64,000 bases of DNA from the NCBI GenBank assembly GCA_964034945.1, contig OZ035961.1:90741491-90805490 (forward strand), read 5' to 3'. The notes under the pieces were generated by a model, which worked only from the letters and a program-made list of their open reading frames with translations, did no database searches and was not told the origin of the DNA. The stretch is from Chrysopilus asiliformis. Lineage: Eukaryota; Arthropoda; Insecta; Diptera; Rhagionidae. This document shows positions 10,111-22,829 of the stretch, piece after piece (the first letter of the stretch is position 1; every line of letters starts with the position of its first letter). The position numbers and the translations under genes were made by a program.

Positions 10111-12561
10111 GTCTTATGTAAAATAATAAAATTTAATTATAAAATTTCCCAAAGAATTTTTTGGTAATCTTTTGTAAATTTAAGGTGAGTTGCACTTTAA
10201 CTCACCGAAAAAAAAACTGGTCGAATGGGAAACTGGCCGAAATCCATTTTCGAAGCGTCAGGGTAGACACCCTAGAAATAACTTAGCCAAAAAAGAACTT
10301 AAACGAGGAGTAAATTATAGTAGGGGTGTTAGTTAAAAAGTCTTTCCTGTAATTAAGTTAAATACAACACAAAAAATCTCAACTCGATATCTCTAACGAT
10401 GTAGAATCTATCAGAGGAGGGGGCTTGACGGGATTGGGACACAGGAGGAAGGTATGCAAAAGGTTCTTCCTGCTGTTGAACTTAACACAACTGTAGAATC
10501 TAGCAGACGAGGGGTTTTCAACTCGATATCTCTAACGATGTAAAAGTTAGAAGGGGAGAGGTTTGAAGCTAAGAGGCTGTCAATAAAATACGTCACACTA
10601 TTAGTGGGAAGGGGGTGGTGGTCTGCGGTAGAAAAGCGGGGGATGGAGGGAGGCTCAAAAAACCTAAAATCAGCTTGATTCGTAATTGAGACTGATAAAG
10701 ACCGAGCCCTCACCATCAATGGGTGAAGGTATCAGGCGAAGATTAGCGATTTTCAGGGACAACAAGACGGAGACTTTACGGCGATAGATAAGAGGCGAAA
10801 AATCCAAATTTTGCAAAAAAAATTTGCCCTAATGGATTTTTTTTTTCAAACGGAAACGTTGAGTTGTAATTTCACACTTTTTGACTCGTACTTTGGGGTT
10901 ATGTTAAGTCGAAATTCCAGTCCCCGTGAAACCACCAAACATTCGCTTCGCATAATTATAAAAATTGATTCTCCACTGAGAATACAGCTTAATATAATTT
11001 TACATTTATTTAGGCCTTGTTTAAAATAGCTGCCAGCAAATTTCTATAAATTTTCATTATTTCAACTTGAAAAATATTCGCAAATATGTAAAAAGGGCGA
11101 TTCTTGGGAAATGTCTGAAAAAGAAGAATACCCTTGTGCTGTCTAGGAGGCTCTTAGAAAATATCCTTGTTATAATACTTTTCGAATATGGAAATCGATA
11201 ATCCCGAAACGTGCCTTTTAATTTGTGAAAGGGCTTCTCATTCCGGTGTTTTTATAAAGAAACGTACCAACCGTTTTAATACATTATTCCCGTTTTAGTA
11301 CAACGACCCAAATACAGTGTGGAAAATTATTTATTGGGAGTAGGCATTTCCACTTATAGATTTTATCTTTATATAATTTTCAAACTCAAAAGGAATTTGC
11401 GCCTAATTTATAGGACTTTGTGTTGCTGTATGCCACTCCATTGTAATGCTTTTTCAATAAATCGATTGCTTCTCTTCGTCGATTCGCACAAATATTACAA
11501 TTTTAAGTTTTCTAGAAACGTTTTACAAATAAATCTCATTCCTCACGAATTTGATCAAAAGGCAAACATTCGAAGTATAAGCGAGATCCTTCTTAGCAAT
11601 CTACACCTTGTTGTACCAAAAAAGGAACAAAAAATCGTTGAAATTGATTCGAAGGAAATTAAGTGATTAAATAATGGTGAAAAAATTGAAATGCTCAATT
11701 TTACTTAATTCTAGAAAGTTATAGTCAATGAAGATTGCCTGGCAAAGCAAAAATCAACTCAGCAGGCAGAAAATAATAAGAGATTCTTTTTACGATTTTC
11801 TTTAAAAAGAAAACTGGGAGTGAGTTTTGAAAAGTATTGGGATTTTCTTTGCTTTTGTTGTGTTTAATATTATTTTTTTAAGGCAATAATAATTAATTTC
11901 CAATGACTGGACGATTTTCTGCGCAACAGCATCGTAAGTAATCAAAAAGTGGATAAATAATGCAATATAACAAGACGTGATTCTATCGAAATCAATTAAA
12001 AGATTTGTACAAGAAAATTTTCAGAAGAATTATTGACGTCTATAGGGCAAATTTCCGGGCATTTCACAGAATAATTTGATTTTACAGCACAATATAGCTA
12101 TTTTCACTGACCTGTTATCACAGATAGATTCTAAAAAAAACTCTAAAGCGCACTTACTATGACGAGCCTCAATTTTTAAAAGGAAAATCTCATTTGAAAA
12201 AAAACCTAGCCGCGTATGTAATGCAGGGAAAACGAATAAATGCTATTTTACGATATTTCAAAAACTATTAATTTAAAAACAGCAGGACAACGAGTTAAAG
12301 TTTTTTACTTTATTTTATCTAAACTCACTATTTTTGATTGACCTGCAAGCAGCATGGCAAAACTTGCCCTGTGTATGAAATAGACATGAATTATTGAATA
12401 AAATTTCTTTAGAAAATATTTGTAGCCGATTACTTCTGCCACGGCTCCATTTTTCAGCAGCATATCCTTTTGTGATTTGAATCGGGGCTAAAAAATGCCA
12501 CCGATGTTGGTTAGTAGCCAGAAATGAGTTAAGAGGCTATCCCAAAAACATTTTTACGAGG
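10111..12561. other. Unassigned DNA with a local duplication and a family D end
   Basis: The phrase CAACTCGATATCTCTAACGA occurs at about 10380 and again at about 10518, with GTAGAATCTA(T/G)CAGA also repeated near 10402 and 10493, so 10379-10560 is an imperfect duplication. Positions 10575-10630 carry a family D-like start (GTCAATAAAATACGTCACAC). An AT-rich open frame of 115 codons at 11319-11666 has no domain I recognise and biased composition, so I do not call it a gene. The rest shows nothing I can name. Confidence 0.4.
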
Positions 12562-12564
12562 TTA

Positions 12565-12905
12565 TGCTGTAGTCACACGACGCTGTTTTGCCAGCGCTAG
12601 TGGCTGTTTGGCTGTTAGCAGCCGTTTCAGCAGCACCGTGTGAACCCTAGTGCGTTGCTACTACCAGCAGCAGCGTGATGATTTTAGCAGCGCTAGTGAA
12701 GTAGAGATCGTTGTACTTTGCCAGCGCTACTAGAGATCACGTGACCCTGTCACATGGTTTCTGAGCTATTAAAAGTATGATAAGTGGTAAAGTTTGTTTA
12801 TTGTAACTTATTATTTTACGTTATTGTTATTTTACGTTATTTTATTTAGCCCTACTAACCGACAGCAGCCAGCGGCTGGCAAAACAGCGTCGTGTGAACG
12901 CGGCA
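12565..12905. mobile_element. Harbinger-type MITE (TTA duplication)
   Basis: After TTA (12562-12564) it begins TGCTGTAGTCACACGACGCT, and it ends with the inverted counterpart of TGCCGCGTTCACACGACGCT before TTA (12906-12908). The shared GCTGTTTTGCCAGC makes the inverted repeat more than 30 bp long with a few mismatches. The interior contains further CAGCGCTAG words in both orientations and a duplicated TTATTTTACGTTATT. No open frame of note. Confidence 0.75.
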
Positions 12906-12908
12906 TTA

Positions 12909-14045
12909 GAGAGGAGGATCTGTGGCAAACAAGGGTTGGGTAAAGGGAGGGCGATGGCAAGCGTGATGCATTTTATGAACAGGTATCTATTTAAAAATCA
13001 CAAACTTTAATTTTAATTTTATGAAAAACAAAAAAATTACTGATGCGAGGAAGGGTTGAGGAAGAGGGTATGCAACACTCAGGAGAGTCTAGTTGAACTT
13101 GCCTCAACCCTTAAGCGATTAGTGAAAATCGCATCAGAATTTCTTTAGTAGTTTAGAAAATAGCAGAAAAGGGGATAAGACGAGAGGGGGTGTTTTTTCA
13201 TCAAGCAAACGAAAGCATAGTGTCTCAAGAAGTTTTGAAAAGTTTTCCAACGATATATTTTTTGCTTGAAATTTAAATTTGGATTATTTTTCACCAACAT
13301 TGATACACATCCTTGAAATGTCCTAGAAAACTCAATGAATTTTCGTGCCTAACAACTGAAACATACACCAGACTGAAGTAAAATTAAAAATTAATATCAT
13401 TCTATGCGGGTCAGTGAAAAAGAAACACGATAAGTGGAAAATAGACAAATCTGGAAGGACTACTTTATTATTTCTAGAATTTTTTTTTATCTTTTTCCCA
13501 ATGAATAAAAATTTTAGATTGGCATGTTGCCGTGGCCATTTATAACGAAGCTACGGCGCGCGGCTGTGAATTCATGTCATTTCATCAATAAACCAAAAGT
13601 CACTTGGGTCGTAAAAATAGAACAATTTTGTTTTTTGTTTTGTTATCCTTAGCTAAAAATCATTCCTTTAAGATAAGACCAAGCGAACGTAATGAAATGA
13701 ATGCGGAATCACAATTTTCCAAACGCTTTTCTAAATAGAGTTTAGTCGTTTTAGTAAATCTGCGGACGTCCTTTTTATGTTCTTTGTGTTTTCTCAAGTC
13801 CTTTTTGGGTTTCTGCGGAAATCATCGGCTAAGAAATCGTTTTCGCTGTCCGTACTAAGAAATTATCCCAGGAGGGGTTGTTGTAAAGTGTGTCTAATTC
13901 ACGTGCTATAAAGGTCCAATGGTTGTGAATAAGGGAAGTCATTGACAGAATTTCTGGTGAAATAAGTAAGGATGGTTATTTGACGTTTGTTTTGTTTTAT
14001 TATGGAAATGTGAAGATATCTTAAGCTTTATGCGGTGAATTTTAT
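12909..14045. other. Unassigned DNA
   Basis: I see no repeat family, inverted terminal repeat or credible coding sequence. A GC-richer island around 13525-13570 (GGCATGTTGCCGTGGCC, GCTACGGCGCGCGGCTG) stands out from AT-rich surroundings but has no recognisable feature. Confidence 0.4.
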
Positions 14046-14955
14046 TTTTTTTTTACCCAAAAAATACCCAGCATTCAGGGTAAGTTTGAGTGTTTGTTTG
14101 TTTGTCCTTCTCCCATAGCTTTTCATCTAATCAAACCGATTTTGGACCTGGTTTTAGCATTAGGTTGGATATCACAGTGCAAAAAAAAATCACCATCCAC
14201 CCCTCACTTAACCCCTCCTCCCTCCTCCCACTTTCTATCTTTTGATCCACTGAACGAATTTTGATCGCGCTGTTGCTATTGGGTTGGAATAATGAAAGAA
14301 ATGTTTCAGTGTATGAGAATTCTCCCTTCCCCCTAACTTTAAATCCCCTCGCCTAGTATCCTTTGATCCACTGAACCGATTTGGATCCAGTTTTTGCCTT
14401 TCTGTTGGAAATACTGAAAGGAATATTTTACTCCATGAAAATTTACCCTCCTACACTTTAAACCCCCCGATTTTTTGATCAACCGAATCGATTTCGATCC
14501 CGTATAATAAAAGCAATGACTTAGACTAAAAAATTCACTCTCTTCCGACTTTAAACCCCCTTTTCACGTATCGTTTGAGTCACTAAATCGATTTCGATCT
14601 CGTTTTCATCATTCGTTTGCATATAATGAAAGGAATTTTTTGGTGCCCTCCGCATCCCGCCCTCCTACAACTATCCTTATATCTTTTGATTCACTGAACC
14701 GATGTTATTCTTGCTTTTACCATATTGAAAAAAAAAAATGTAATTCTAAAAACACATTCTAAAAATACAAACTGTTGGCAGACAAACTTGAAATTTAATC
14801 GCATAATAAAAGCTTTTTTTTCACTCTTATCTTTAAAAAGAGTAAAAAGAAATGGGCTTTTCCTACGCACGTTAATATTAAATTTACTGCAATGTTTATA
14901 TTATTTTATCCTTTTTTTTACTTCAGCAATTTCCAATTTTATCAAGGATATTTTT
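14046..14955 (+). repeat. Family B repeat: degenerate tandem units plus 3' block
   Basis: Five or so diverged units of roughly 110-130 bases follow one another. Each reads about CTTTGATCCACTGAACCGAT, GATC-CGTTTT, a GTTGGAA-ATGAAAGGAAT part, and a pyrimidine-rich ACCCTCC-ACTTTAAACCCC part. The end block (ACAAACTGTTGGCAGAC, then TTTTTTTTCACTCTTATCTT, GGGCTTTTCC and ACGCAC) is shared with 40990-41300 and 43330-43600. No protein is encoded. The order of parts is the same in the three copies, which argues for one mobile family. Confidence 0.6.
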
Positions 14956-15183
14956 TAGTCGAGAGTCTTTCAAAATTTTTACTATTGCAACATTTTTCAA
15001 AATTTTTAATACATCCACGCCATTTGAAGCAAGGCAAAGCATTTTGTTTCAATGTGCTCTATTGAGAGGTTCAAAAGATAGGGGGGAACATTCTCCAGAG
15101 CTAACAACCGAACTCATCACTCTTCGTTATTGGGAAATGGCATAAAAAATCGCATAAAAAGTTTAATCAAATTCTACCATTAA

Positions 15184-15320
15184 GAATGGTCCATAAAAAT
15201 GTCACGCAAATTTTCGTCCCCTCCTACCCCTCACCCGCTTTTCGCGATTTTTTGTACAGAAGTTAGTGCATAACTCGTCCCCCCGAACTGAAAATTTGTG
15301 ATGTGTTTTATGGACAACTT
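15184..15320. mobile_element. Family D MITE, two-ended copy
   Basis: The left end GGTCCATAAAAATGTCACGC and the inverted right end GTTGTCCATAAAACACATCA pair with mismatches. The middle has the family's pyrimidine-rich text (CCCCTCCTACCCCTCACCC) and CGCGATTTTTTGTACAGA, matching the copy at 5966. No clear target duplication can be read. Superfamily unknown. Confidence 0.55.
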
Positions 15321-16992
15321 CTTATCAAAAATGACAGACAGGTAGATTTTACATAAATTGAAACAGACTGAATAATTCTGTTATTAAATTATTTTCATCT
15401 TCAAGGATTTGGATTTGTAGGTACCAAAGCTTTTTAACCAGTCCTGATGGTTATGGCATTAAGAAAAAACCCATAACGAAAGGGTGAAAAAAAAATCCTC
15501 TGTTTTTGTTTTAGAAACGGACAAAAAAACAGTTTCGCCAGATAATGTGTCGGTTTAGCTATACAACATCATACCATATACCAATCATGTTACATAATTT
15601 TAATTTCTATGACAGGATTCGATTGCTCTTTCTGTAGAACTTTCAGCCCCAAGAGTAATAAAAAATTCAAATATTCAATCAAACAAATTGAAGGCTCAAG
15701 GATCGACGGTTTGCATAATTTCTGATGTCTTACCCCCGCTGCTTTAATTCATTGCTACCTCTTACACCGCATGCCTGAAGCCCTCTAAAGATCCGGAGGG
15801 TTTTTTGCCTTTAGCTCAAACACGAAATTAGCTCTTCCTTGAATTGCCACTCGTGTATGACGTAAGTCAATATCGAAAGTTTTTCCACCTCATCTCACAA
15901 GAGACCAGGATAATAAAACGGAGCCACCCATTTCCACTCTACGTTCCAGCATCGTTTATAAACTTTTGAGGTGTCGTCTTTGCATCCCCATTGCTTGAGG
16001 AAAATTCAATAAATTTGTTAGAGCTTTTGAAGATGAATAGCAAAAAGAAATTGCCAAAGTAAACGAAAACGATAATAATGTTAAATAAGTATCCGCCGCT
16101 CTTCCTCCCTTTTCCAATAGATGCATGCCAATCAAATGGAGCCAATGTCGCCCAATATGTTTCCATAGTCACATATGTTGCCGTCAATAGATTGTGTAAC
16201 AATAATATAATAGTATAGAGCAATTATGTTCAAATATATAATTGAAAGGGAAAAGATTTTCAAATTTCAAGCGTGATACACGCGTCATTTGTGAAATTTC
16301 CTCGTGAAAATGTGCGGTACGACACGGTAATGCCTCTCTGATTGAATTCTAAATGAAGTAATTTTCCTCATGATTCACGAATTTCAAATGAAAGGACTTT
16401 TCCGCCTTATGTTGTTTGTACAGTTTTCCTTTGAGTGACTTTCATTACAAGTGTGTAATTTTACCACAGGTAAATTGTATATCGAAAAGCGATTTAACAG
16501 TGATAGCGTTAATTTTGTGACATATTTGTGAGAACGTTTTGTCAGTTCTTGGTTTTGAATTTTTCATTAAGTGTGAAACGAAGCTACATACGTCTTTCAT
16601 TTCTATTTAAGACTTGTAATTGGGTTTTATATTTTAATCGAAATATTATTTTGAAGAACAATCCAAGATATTTTTTATTATTTTAAAAACAATATAGATT
16701 CGTTTTTGAGCCTTTCAGAGCAATTCAGGGCTTGTCCGACGTGACAAAAAGGAAATTACTTTCAAGTCTTTTTGAGAAAGTGAAGATTCTGAAAAGCTTA
16801 TGCTGTGACGCTGCAAGGGATTGGTGACGTTCACGCTGGATATTAAAAAATTCCCACCTGCAAAGATTTGCACCGGAAAATTTGAAAGTTTTTACCTTTC
16901 TTACAAAGGTATTAAAATCACTCCAAAAACCGAAATCTTAATGGAGCCCCGCATGCCCAGGGACATACCGTAAGTTCGATGAGCCCAAAAGA

Positions 16993-17057
16993 TGTCTGTA
17001 TTTGTGTGTGTGCGCGTGTTTTGTGTGTCCGTGTGTTCGTTCGAATGTATGTGTGTA
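16993..17057 (+). repeat. Imperfect TG microsatellite
   Basis: A TGTGTGTG-rich run broken by CGCG, TTTT and TCCG. It gives short open frames on both strands that are not genes. Confidence 0.7.
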
Positions 17058-17224
17058 ACGAAAATTGTAAAATTGACTTATAATAGTACCCCTTATCCGA
17101 TTTTGACGCAGTGTTTTTGCATTCGAAAGCTGTTATCGTCCCACAGAATCCTATGGAACGAGATATCGGAACAAATGAACCGTTTTCGAGATAATCGCAA
17201 AAATAATTTCCATTTGCACGGGAA

Positions 17225-17520
17225 GTTATGTAGAATCGTATTCTGAACACTTTTGGTTAAAACAAATTTTTCGAAAAACTGAACCGTTTTCGAGATAATC
17301 CCCAAAATCATTTCCATTTGTATGGGAGAGGGAGAAGGAATGGTCCGATCGGATTTTGATGTATGGAACGGTAATGTAAAATTATATTCTAAACAAATTT
17401 CGTCTTTATAAATTTTAAGATATGATGCACCGTTTTTGAGAAAATCGAAAAAATTATTTATATTTGTATGGGAGAGGGCGGAAGGAGTGGTTAATTTTTT
17501 TTTCATTTTCAGAAGAGATT
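17225..17520 (+). repeat. Family A-derived degenerate units
   Basis: Blocks such as ATGTAGAATCGTATTCTGAA, ACCGTTTTCGAGATAATC and CCGATCGGATTTTGATGTAT recur two or three times. They match the central part of family A and its variants at 6771 and 36323. The copy lacks both family ends and the CAGACGGA tract. A 137-codon minus-strand open frame at 17093-17506 lies mostly in this repeat and is not a gene. Confidence 0.55.
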
Positions 17521-18113
17521 TATCTTTCGATAAAAGTCTGTTCTATGTCAAATTTCAAGATCTAGTTCTATTAGTTCTCGATGTTTTTATAAAAACTTTC
17601 AATATTAAACCCACTTATCTTCACCATATGACGTTTGATTTTATATAAGAAAGCTATCATCTCACCGTTAGGTGGATTAAGCAGCGTTTTTTCTGGACCC
17701 CCACAATGCTTTTTTGTGGACCCCCAAATTTAACATTTGACGGGGTCCAAAATTTACCGCCCCTAGTAAAATAAAACGAAATTAATTCGGATCTGAATAA
17801 CGCTGAAAAACTCATAAAGCACACAAAAGCTTTGTGTTTGGGAAATGGTAATTTAATACCGCCATTACACTACTGTAGACCTCCCCCACAAGCTACTGGT
17901 GTGAAGTATTTTATGAAAAACCCCCTAAGAGTAAATGCAAATTCCTTCATTGGTTCAAGAGATACTCGGAGAGGGATAAGAAGAAAGGGGAATATCTGCT
18001 AAACCCCGCATTGACTCTAGCACACCTCATGATGCGGTTAAAATAACGACAAAATTTCATTAAAATCGGTTTAGTGATTTCTGAGAATATCTGTCACAAA
18101 AACGCAGTTCTTC
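17521..18113. other. Unassigned DNA
   Basis: Nothing recognised apart from a small duplication of GGACCCCCACAATGCTTTTT-like text near 17693-17730. That duplication could be a remnant of inverted ends. No gene is supported. Confidence 0.35.
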
Positions 18114-18117
18114 TTAA

Positions 18118-18378
18118 CACGTTGGCTACCAGCCAAAAAAACGCTTACTCCGCTAGTATACACTGGGAAAAAACGCAAAAATCATTTCTGTACTTTGTGA
18201 GTCACCAGTGAACAGAAGATCAATACAGACAAAAACGAACGAATCGAATAAAATATTACGGAAAAAACTTACCCCCCTTTGTACCGCACGAGCGACTGCA
18301 CTCAACCATATAACTTGAGAAACTGACGGTAATGACAATAGTGTGTGTTCACCGGTGACTCACATGGTAGCCAACGTG
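18118..18378. mobile_element. piggyBac-like MITE
   Basis: The left end TTAA-CACGTTGGCTACCA and the right end TGGTAGCCAACGTG-TTAT are perfect inverted repeats for 14 bases. The left flank is TTAA (18114-18117) and the right flank TTAT (18379-18382), one substitution from a duplication. GTGAGTCACC(A/G)GTGAACA occurs in both arms. It has no coding content. Assignment rests on the TTAA site. Confidence 0.65.
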
Positions 18379-18382
18379 TTAT

Positions 18383-19058
18383 ATTATGATGAATGATAGT
18401 TGGATCTGAAATCAAAAAATCATGTGAGTGATCAGAAATGCTATTAAAATTTATTATTAACAATTTTATGGACTTTATTCTGGATACAAAATAGCCAAAT
18501 CCAACACAATTAGATACTTTGTTATGCTTAAATTATTACAATATTTACATTTAGTGTATTTTTCATGCTTTAATATTAACATCTAAATTCAAACTGCTCA
18601 ATCCATTATAATAAATCTTTTATAATGTTAATATATCAAACTGAGTTTAACGTTCAAATACAAAGATTCATACCCAGACACAATGGGACGATCCTGTACC
18701 ATTTCTGTATATGTAAAATTTGAGTAGTTTAATTTTGTTGAATAAATTCTAAAGTGCATCCCAGCTTGATAACATGCACGTATGACGCGATATTGCATTA
18801 GCTTATAGCTAGCAAATGTCGCATATTAAGTCCGCTGATCCTTTTAGATGCCTCCAACACCCTAAGGATGTTAAAATGAAAATGAATGAATACACTAGAC
18901 TTGATTTGGGGAAGGGTAGGGGGACCAAAGTGAAAACTAATGTCAAGTTGGCAGGTAAAACTTTTGATAAACGACCACACATGAAGGTAAAATTGTATAA
19001 ATTCTATGCATTGCATAAAGTGTTAGACGAAAGGACTTGAGCACCTTTTCATATTTTA
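18383..19058. other. Unassigned AT-rich DNA
   Basis: No repeat or coding signal recognised. Overlapping open frames of about 70 codons on both strands at 18798-19040 are mutually exclusive and without domains. Confidence 0.4.
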
Positions 19059-19121
19059 CCTATACTTAGGGTGACCATATATTTTTTTAGTGTTGAGTAT
19101 GATAAAATATTTTGATTCCCG

Positions 19122-19243
19122 GTTGTCTGTTTCTCTGTCTGTCCGTCATTCTATCCATCTGTCTGTCTGTCTGTCCGTCATTCTGTCCATCTGTCTGTCT
19201 GTCTATCTGTCCGTCTGTCGGTCTGCCCATCTGTCCGTTTGTC
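19122..19243 (-). repeat. TCTG/TCCG microsatellite
   Basis: Units of CTGTCTGTCCGT type with CATT and CATC variants. It is followed by GAGCTAGAGGCTTGAAATTTT, the reverse orientation of text found next to the CAGACGGA tract in family A. It is probably a remnant of a family A copy in reverse. Confidence 0.7.
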
Positions 19244-19934
19244 TGTGAGCAACAAAACTTTCAACAGGATTGAGCTAGAGGCTTGAAATTTTGTACAGTA
19301 GCGTTTCTACTAAATACACACAGAAAAAAATCTGTTTGAATTTAACTTCAAAAGTGTCACAATAAGGTCCCACAATTTAGATAACTCTGATTTTATTCAT
19401 TTGAACGAACAGTAACAGATAAATAAAAAAAATCCATCAGGTGGTTTCCGCACCCTATATGATATTTTAAACTCCACTTTGGTGTTTAAATTTGGCGGTT
19501 TTGGGTTTAAAAACTATTTCGGGCTTAAAAATTATCCAATTGGAGTTTATAAAAAACCAATTTGGAATTTAAAATAGATCCATTTATTTAAAATTAGGCC
19601 AACCAAAACCATACAAATGTTTGATTTATTTTACATCATTTGTAAGATTATGGTAGTAGACTTAAAGACACAATTTCTCTCTTTTTTCTCCATTTTCTCC
19701 AGTTTTGTAGTCTTTTAATCCCATTTGGGTACAGTAAACACAGCTTTGCGGAGTCAAAACACTAAAAATAATCCCATTTGGATTGAAAATTAAAAAAAAA
19801 TCTGGTGAAATTGAGTTGACACTACACTATTGAAAACTGTTTAGTTAAATACTATGCAGGTTTTAAAGAATCACTAGAGGCAGTAATTTTCGCTAGATGC
19901 ACTAATTTTCTCTAGATGCAGTAATGCACTAGAG

Positions 19935-20365
19935 CCGTGGTTGCCAAACTTTTTCAGTTGACGCCCCCCTTGAACAATTATCAAACAGCTGACGCCCCCC
20001 TTTTTTTAAAAACCTGTCAAAACTCCGTGGTTCTATTCTAATATTTTGAGTTAAAAATCCACACACACTTTTACTGTCCATTTCAATTATTTATTTCCCT
20101 AGTTTCGACAAAAAAAACTGAAAAAATAGAAAATTAATGGGATGGGTGACACTGTTTTTCTTTCACTAAAATCTGAATATTAGGTCTGATGTTTGACAGA
20201 GCACACCGGAGATCGCTTTCCAGATTAAGTCTGTAACACTGCTTTGTTTTTATTAGACAAGACGAGAACAATATCTTGAAATGTTAATTTCAAATTTCTT
20301 CACGCCTACCGTCCGTAGCTCTATGCCCCCCAAGGGGGGCGCGCCCACCAGTTTGGGAACCACGG
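19935..20365. mobile_element. hAT-like MITE with exact 8-bp duplication
   Basis: Ends CCGTGGTTGCCAAAC and GTTTGGGAACCACGG are inverted repeats. CACTAGAG precedes (19927-19934) and follows (20366-20373), an exact 8-bp duplication. GACGCCCCCC occurs near the left and GGGGGGCGC near the right. It landed inside a small array of CTAGAGGCAGTAATTTTC-like units (19870-19934 and 20367-20385). It carries no transposase. Confidence 0.75.
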
Positions 20366-20561
20366 CACTAGAGGCAGTAATTTTCGAGCCGACTGCACCG
20401 CAGGCGAACATTTTAGGGTTTTGAAGCCATTTTTTTAGTGATTAAGAAATCGCAACAGTAGATTGCATAATTCCAGTACAAAAGTTTAGTTTCCGGGACA
20501 ATATGCCCAAATTCGGGACTGTCCCGTCCATTCCGGGACGTATGGTAACCCTACCTTTACA

Positions 20562-22330
20562 ATGTTAACGCCATAACGAGATATAAGTCCATGTGTTTTT
20601 CTGAAATGGGACAGAATATGCACATCTGAGAATTTACATGAAACTTTAAGTATAGAAAACGCCTGTAAAACATGCTAGCCTTAAAGTTCGAAAACCACAT
20701 AAGAATATTTAAGTAGAATCATGAAATTGCAGTCTTTGCTCCTTTTGCATCCATTCATGTTGTCAATGATGTATTTTCCTATACAAGATACTTAATAGTA
20801 TAGAAATTTTAATGTTTACCTTGAATACTCCTAACAAGGTGATGTGATGTTTAACATTTCGGTTTATCGTGCACTCAGCACCAGAATAAACAATAATTAA
20901 GGACGTCTCAGGGGATGTCAATCGTCTATCGTTAACATTACACCAACACACGTATTGAATTCTATTCAATCACAATAATTGTTGGTATGTTTGTAGTGTG
21001 AGACGTTCACAAGTCAATTTTCTGAAATAATCGTAAGTTCACGTTTTGGCGACGGGCGCCAATAGTCTTTCAAGCCCAATTAAGTAATCTTGAAAGTTTA
21101 TCCTGGCGTACTGTATGTCATTATTAAAATGTCAGACGGTGATGTTTCGTACGATACGAAAATGAAAAACAATATTGAAAATGCTTTGTAATATCTTTAA
21201 ATTATTCTCTAGCAATCATGGAACACGAAACCTATGAACCTAATGAATACTACATCCGAAGTTCAGATCGTCCTTTGACTTTTAGATATGGATTTTCTAT
21301 AACTATTCGATTTGTTTTTGTTGAGTACATTGAGTATATATGAGAATCAGGTCATTTTCATTCATTTAGTGTCTAAGATTGCACATAAAAGTCTTTTTTC
21401 ATGGTTTGTTCAACACATTTCGGCAACATATGACCACAATTCCCGATTCGTTCATGACCAGACCAAGTACACAGTCCACAAACACTAATAACCATGAAAG
21501 AGATGTTCAATTACAGCTGAAATTGTTGGCTATGTTACAGTGAAATCGGGAGGCGAACAACTTGTGAAAATTTTAAGGAAAATCTAATGAGGTTTAATTC
21601 TACTGTTTTACCTGATGTTTAATTCTACTGCAGGACGCTGTCATTGCAGTTTCATTCAATTTGCATCATAAAAATGAGTACTGCCGATAGTTACTATTTG
21701 GTGCTAACGACACCATTCGTCTGGAGTGCAATCTCAACCTCTCCGTTGATGGCTTGCAACGAAAACCTTACAAATGCTGCAGTTCATCCCTCGTTTGCAA
21801 TTCGTGTTAAACGTATAGGTGCGCTAGTAGAGTAGATAAACTGTGTCGTTAATTGAGGAAGCCCGGCCCACATCTCGACTCGTAAAGAAAAACAAAATAG
21901 TAAATCTACCTATTTTATAATTTGTATAACTAAAATAGTTAATTTCAATCAACAAAGACTATAATTACAGTAAATTTAACTACTCAGTAGTAAAATTGCC
22001 GATTATGTGGTTAATATGACTATTTTTGTAATTGAAATTGACTATTTTAGTGATAGTTTAAAGTTGTTAGATTTGATATTTTTTTTGTTCTATGCGTGGA
22101 TCGATCTATTTTTTGAGTAAAATCGATATTTTTTTTGAGTCCAACGAAAATGAATGAAGCGTAGTTGATTTAAAGAAGAAATTCAGCTTCAATCATTTTT
22201 CACCAAAACTAAATTAATAATTCGTCTTGGACGTTGAAAATTTTTGCCTTTTTAAAAAGTTTTACAATTATCATAAGATCGTACGCCGAAAATTACCTCT
22301 TTTGGTACTTATTTTTAAGAACTAAATTAA
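20562..22330. other. Unassigned DNA
   Basis: No repeat family or coding sequence recognised. 21860-22080 has many short TAAAATAGT and ACTATTTT words in both orientations and might be an old inverted-repeat element, but I cannot set its ends. 20870-21080 is richer in mixed sequence and could be unique DNA. Confidence 0.35.
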
Positions 22331-22540
22331 CACATAAGAAAAGCTACAATTGCCAGGGACCAATCCTCAAATACTCAATATGATGACAGACAAAATGATT
22401 ATTAACATTTTAAGGAGTTGTCTGATTGGATTTTGGTCCAGTTTTGCCCGTTCGAGACCTTTGCCTTGCCATTTACGAGAAATGCAACTATACAAAATTT
22501 CAAGTCTCAAGCTCAATCCTTTTGAATCTATTGGTTTTCG
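22331..22540 (+). repeat. Family A variant, left part
   Basis: It begins ACATAAGAAAAGCTACAATT and continues GCCAGGGACCAATCC, CAAATACTCAATATG and GACAGACAAAATGATTATT. It then passes into the family A centre (TTTTGCCCGTTCGAGACC, CATTTACGAGAAATGC, TTTCAAGTCTC). The same variant start occurs at 54124. It feeds directly into the long microsatellite. Confidence 0.65.
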
Positions 22541-22791
22541 CGGACAGACAGACAGACATACGGATAGACAGACGGACAGACAGACAGACAGACAGACGGA
22601 CAGACAGACAGACAGACGGACAGACGGACAGATAGACGGACAGATAGACAGACGGACAGACGGACAGACTGACAGACAGACCGACAGACGGACAGACAGA
22701 CAGACGGACAGACAGACGGACAGACAGACGGACAGACAGACAGACGGACAGACAGACAGACGGACAGACAGACGGACAGACGGACAGACGG

Positions 22792-22829
<38 letters not shown>

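Larger units (their letters stand above)
14956..17224. other. Unassigned DNA around a family D MITE
   Basis: Apart from the family D element at 15184-15320 I recognise no repeat. A short GC stem occurs near 15778-15806 (CCCTCTAAAGATCCGGAGGG). A 94-codon open frame on the minus strand (15939-16223) is hydrophobic at both ends (a YLFNIIIVFVYFGNFFLLFI stretch). It could hint at an exon, but it has no homology I can name and no supporting neighbour. Confidence 0.35.
19067..20553. mobile_element. hAT-like element, degenerate, with nested insertion
   Basis: It starts TAGGGTGACCATATA and ends GTATGGTAACCCTA. Eight bases before the start read CCTATACT and eight after the end read CCTTTACA, a 6/8 match consistent with the 8-bp duplication of hAT elements. 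Near the right end are GTTTCCGGGACA, GGGACTGTCCCG and CCGGGACG words, which I associate with a widespread TAGGGTGACC...CCCGGGAC family. No transposase frame survives. It contains a TCTG microsatellite (about 19122-19243), a small tandem array and another hAT-like element. Confidence 0.6.

Noticed and set aside
11319..11666. 115-codon open frame
   Set aside because: AT-rich codons only, no domain, no supporting splice or neighbouring exon; expected by chance in 64 kb.
15939..16223. 94-codon minus-strand frame with hydrophobic stretches
   Set aside because: Could be a membrane segment, but hydrophobic residues follow from T-rich codons and there is no other support.
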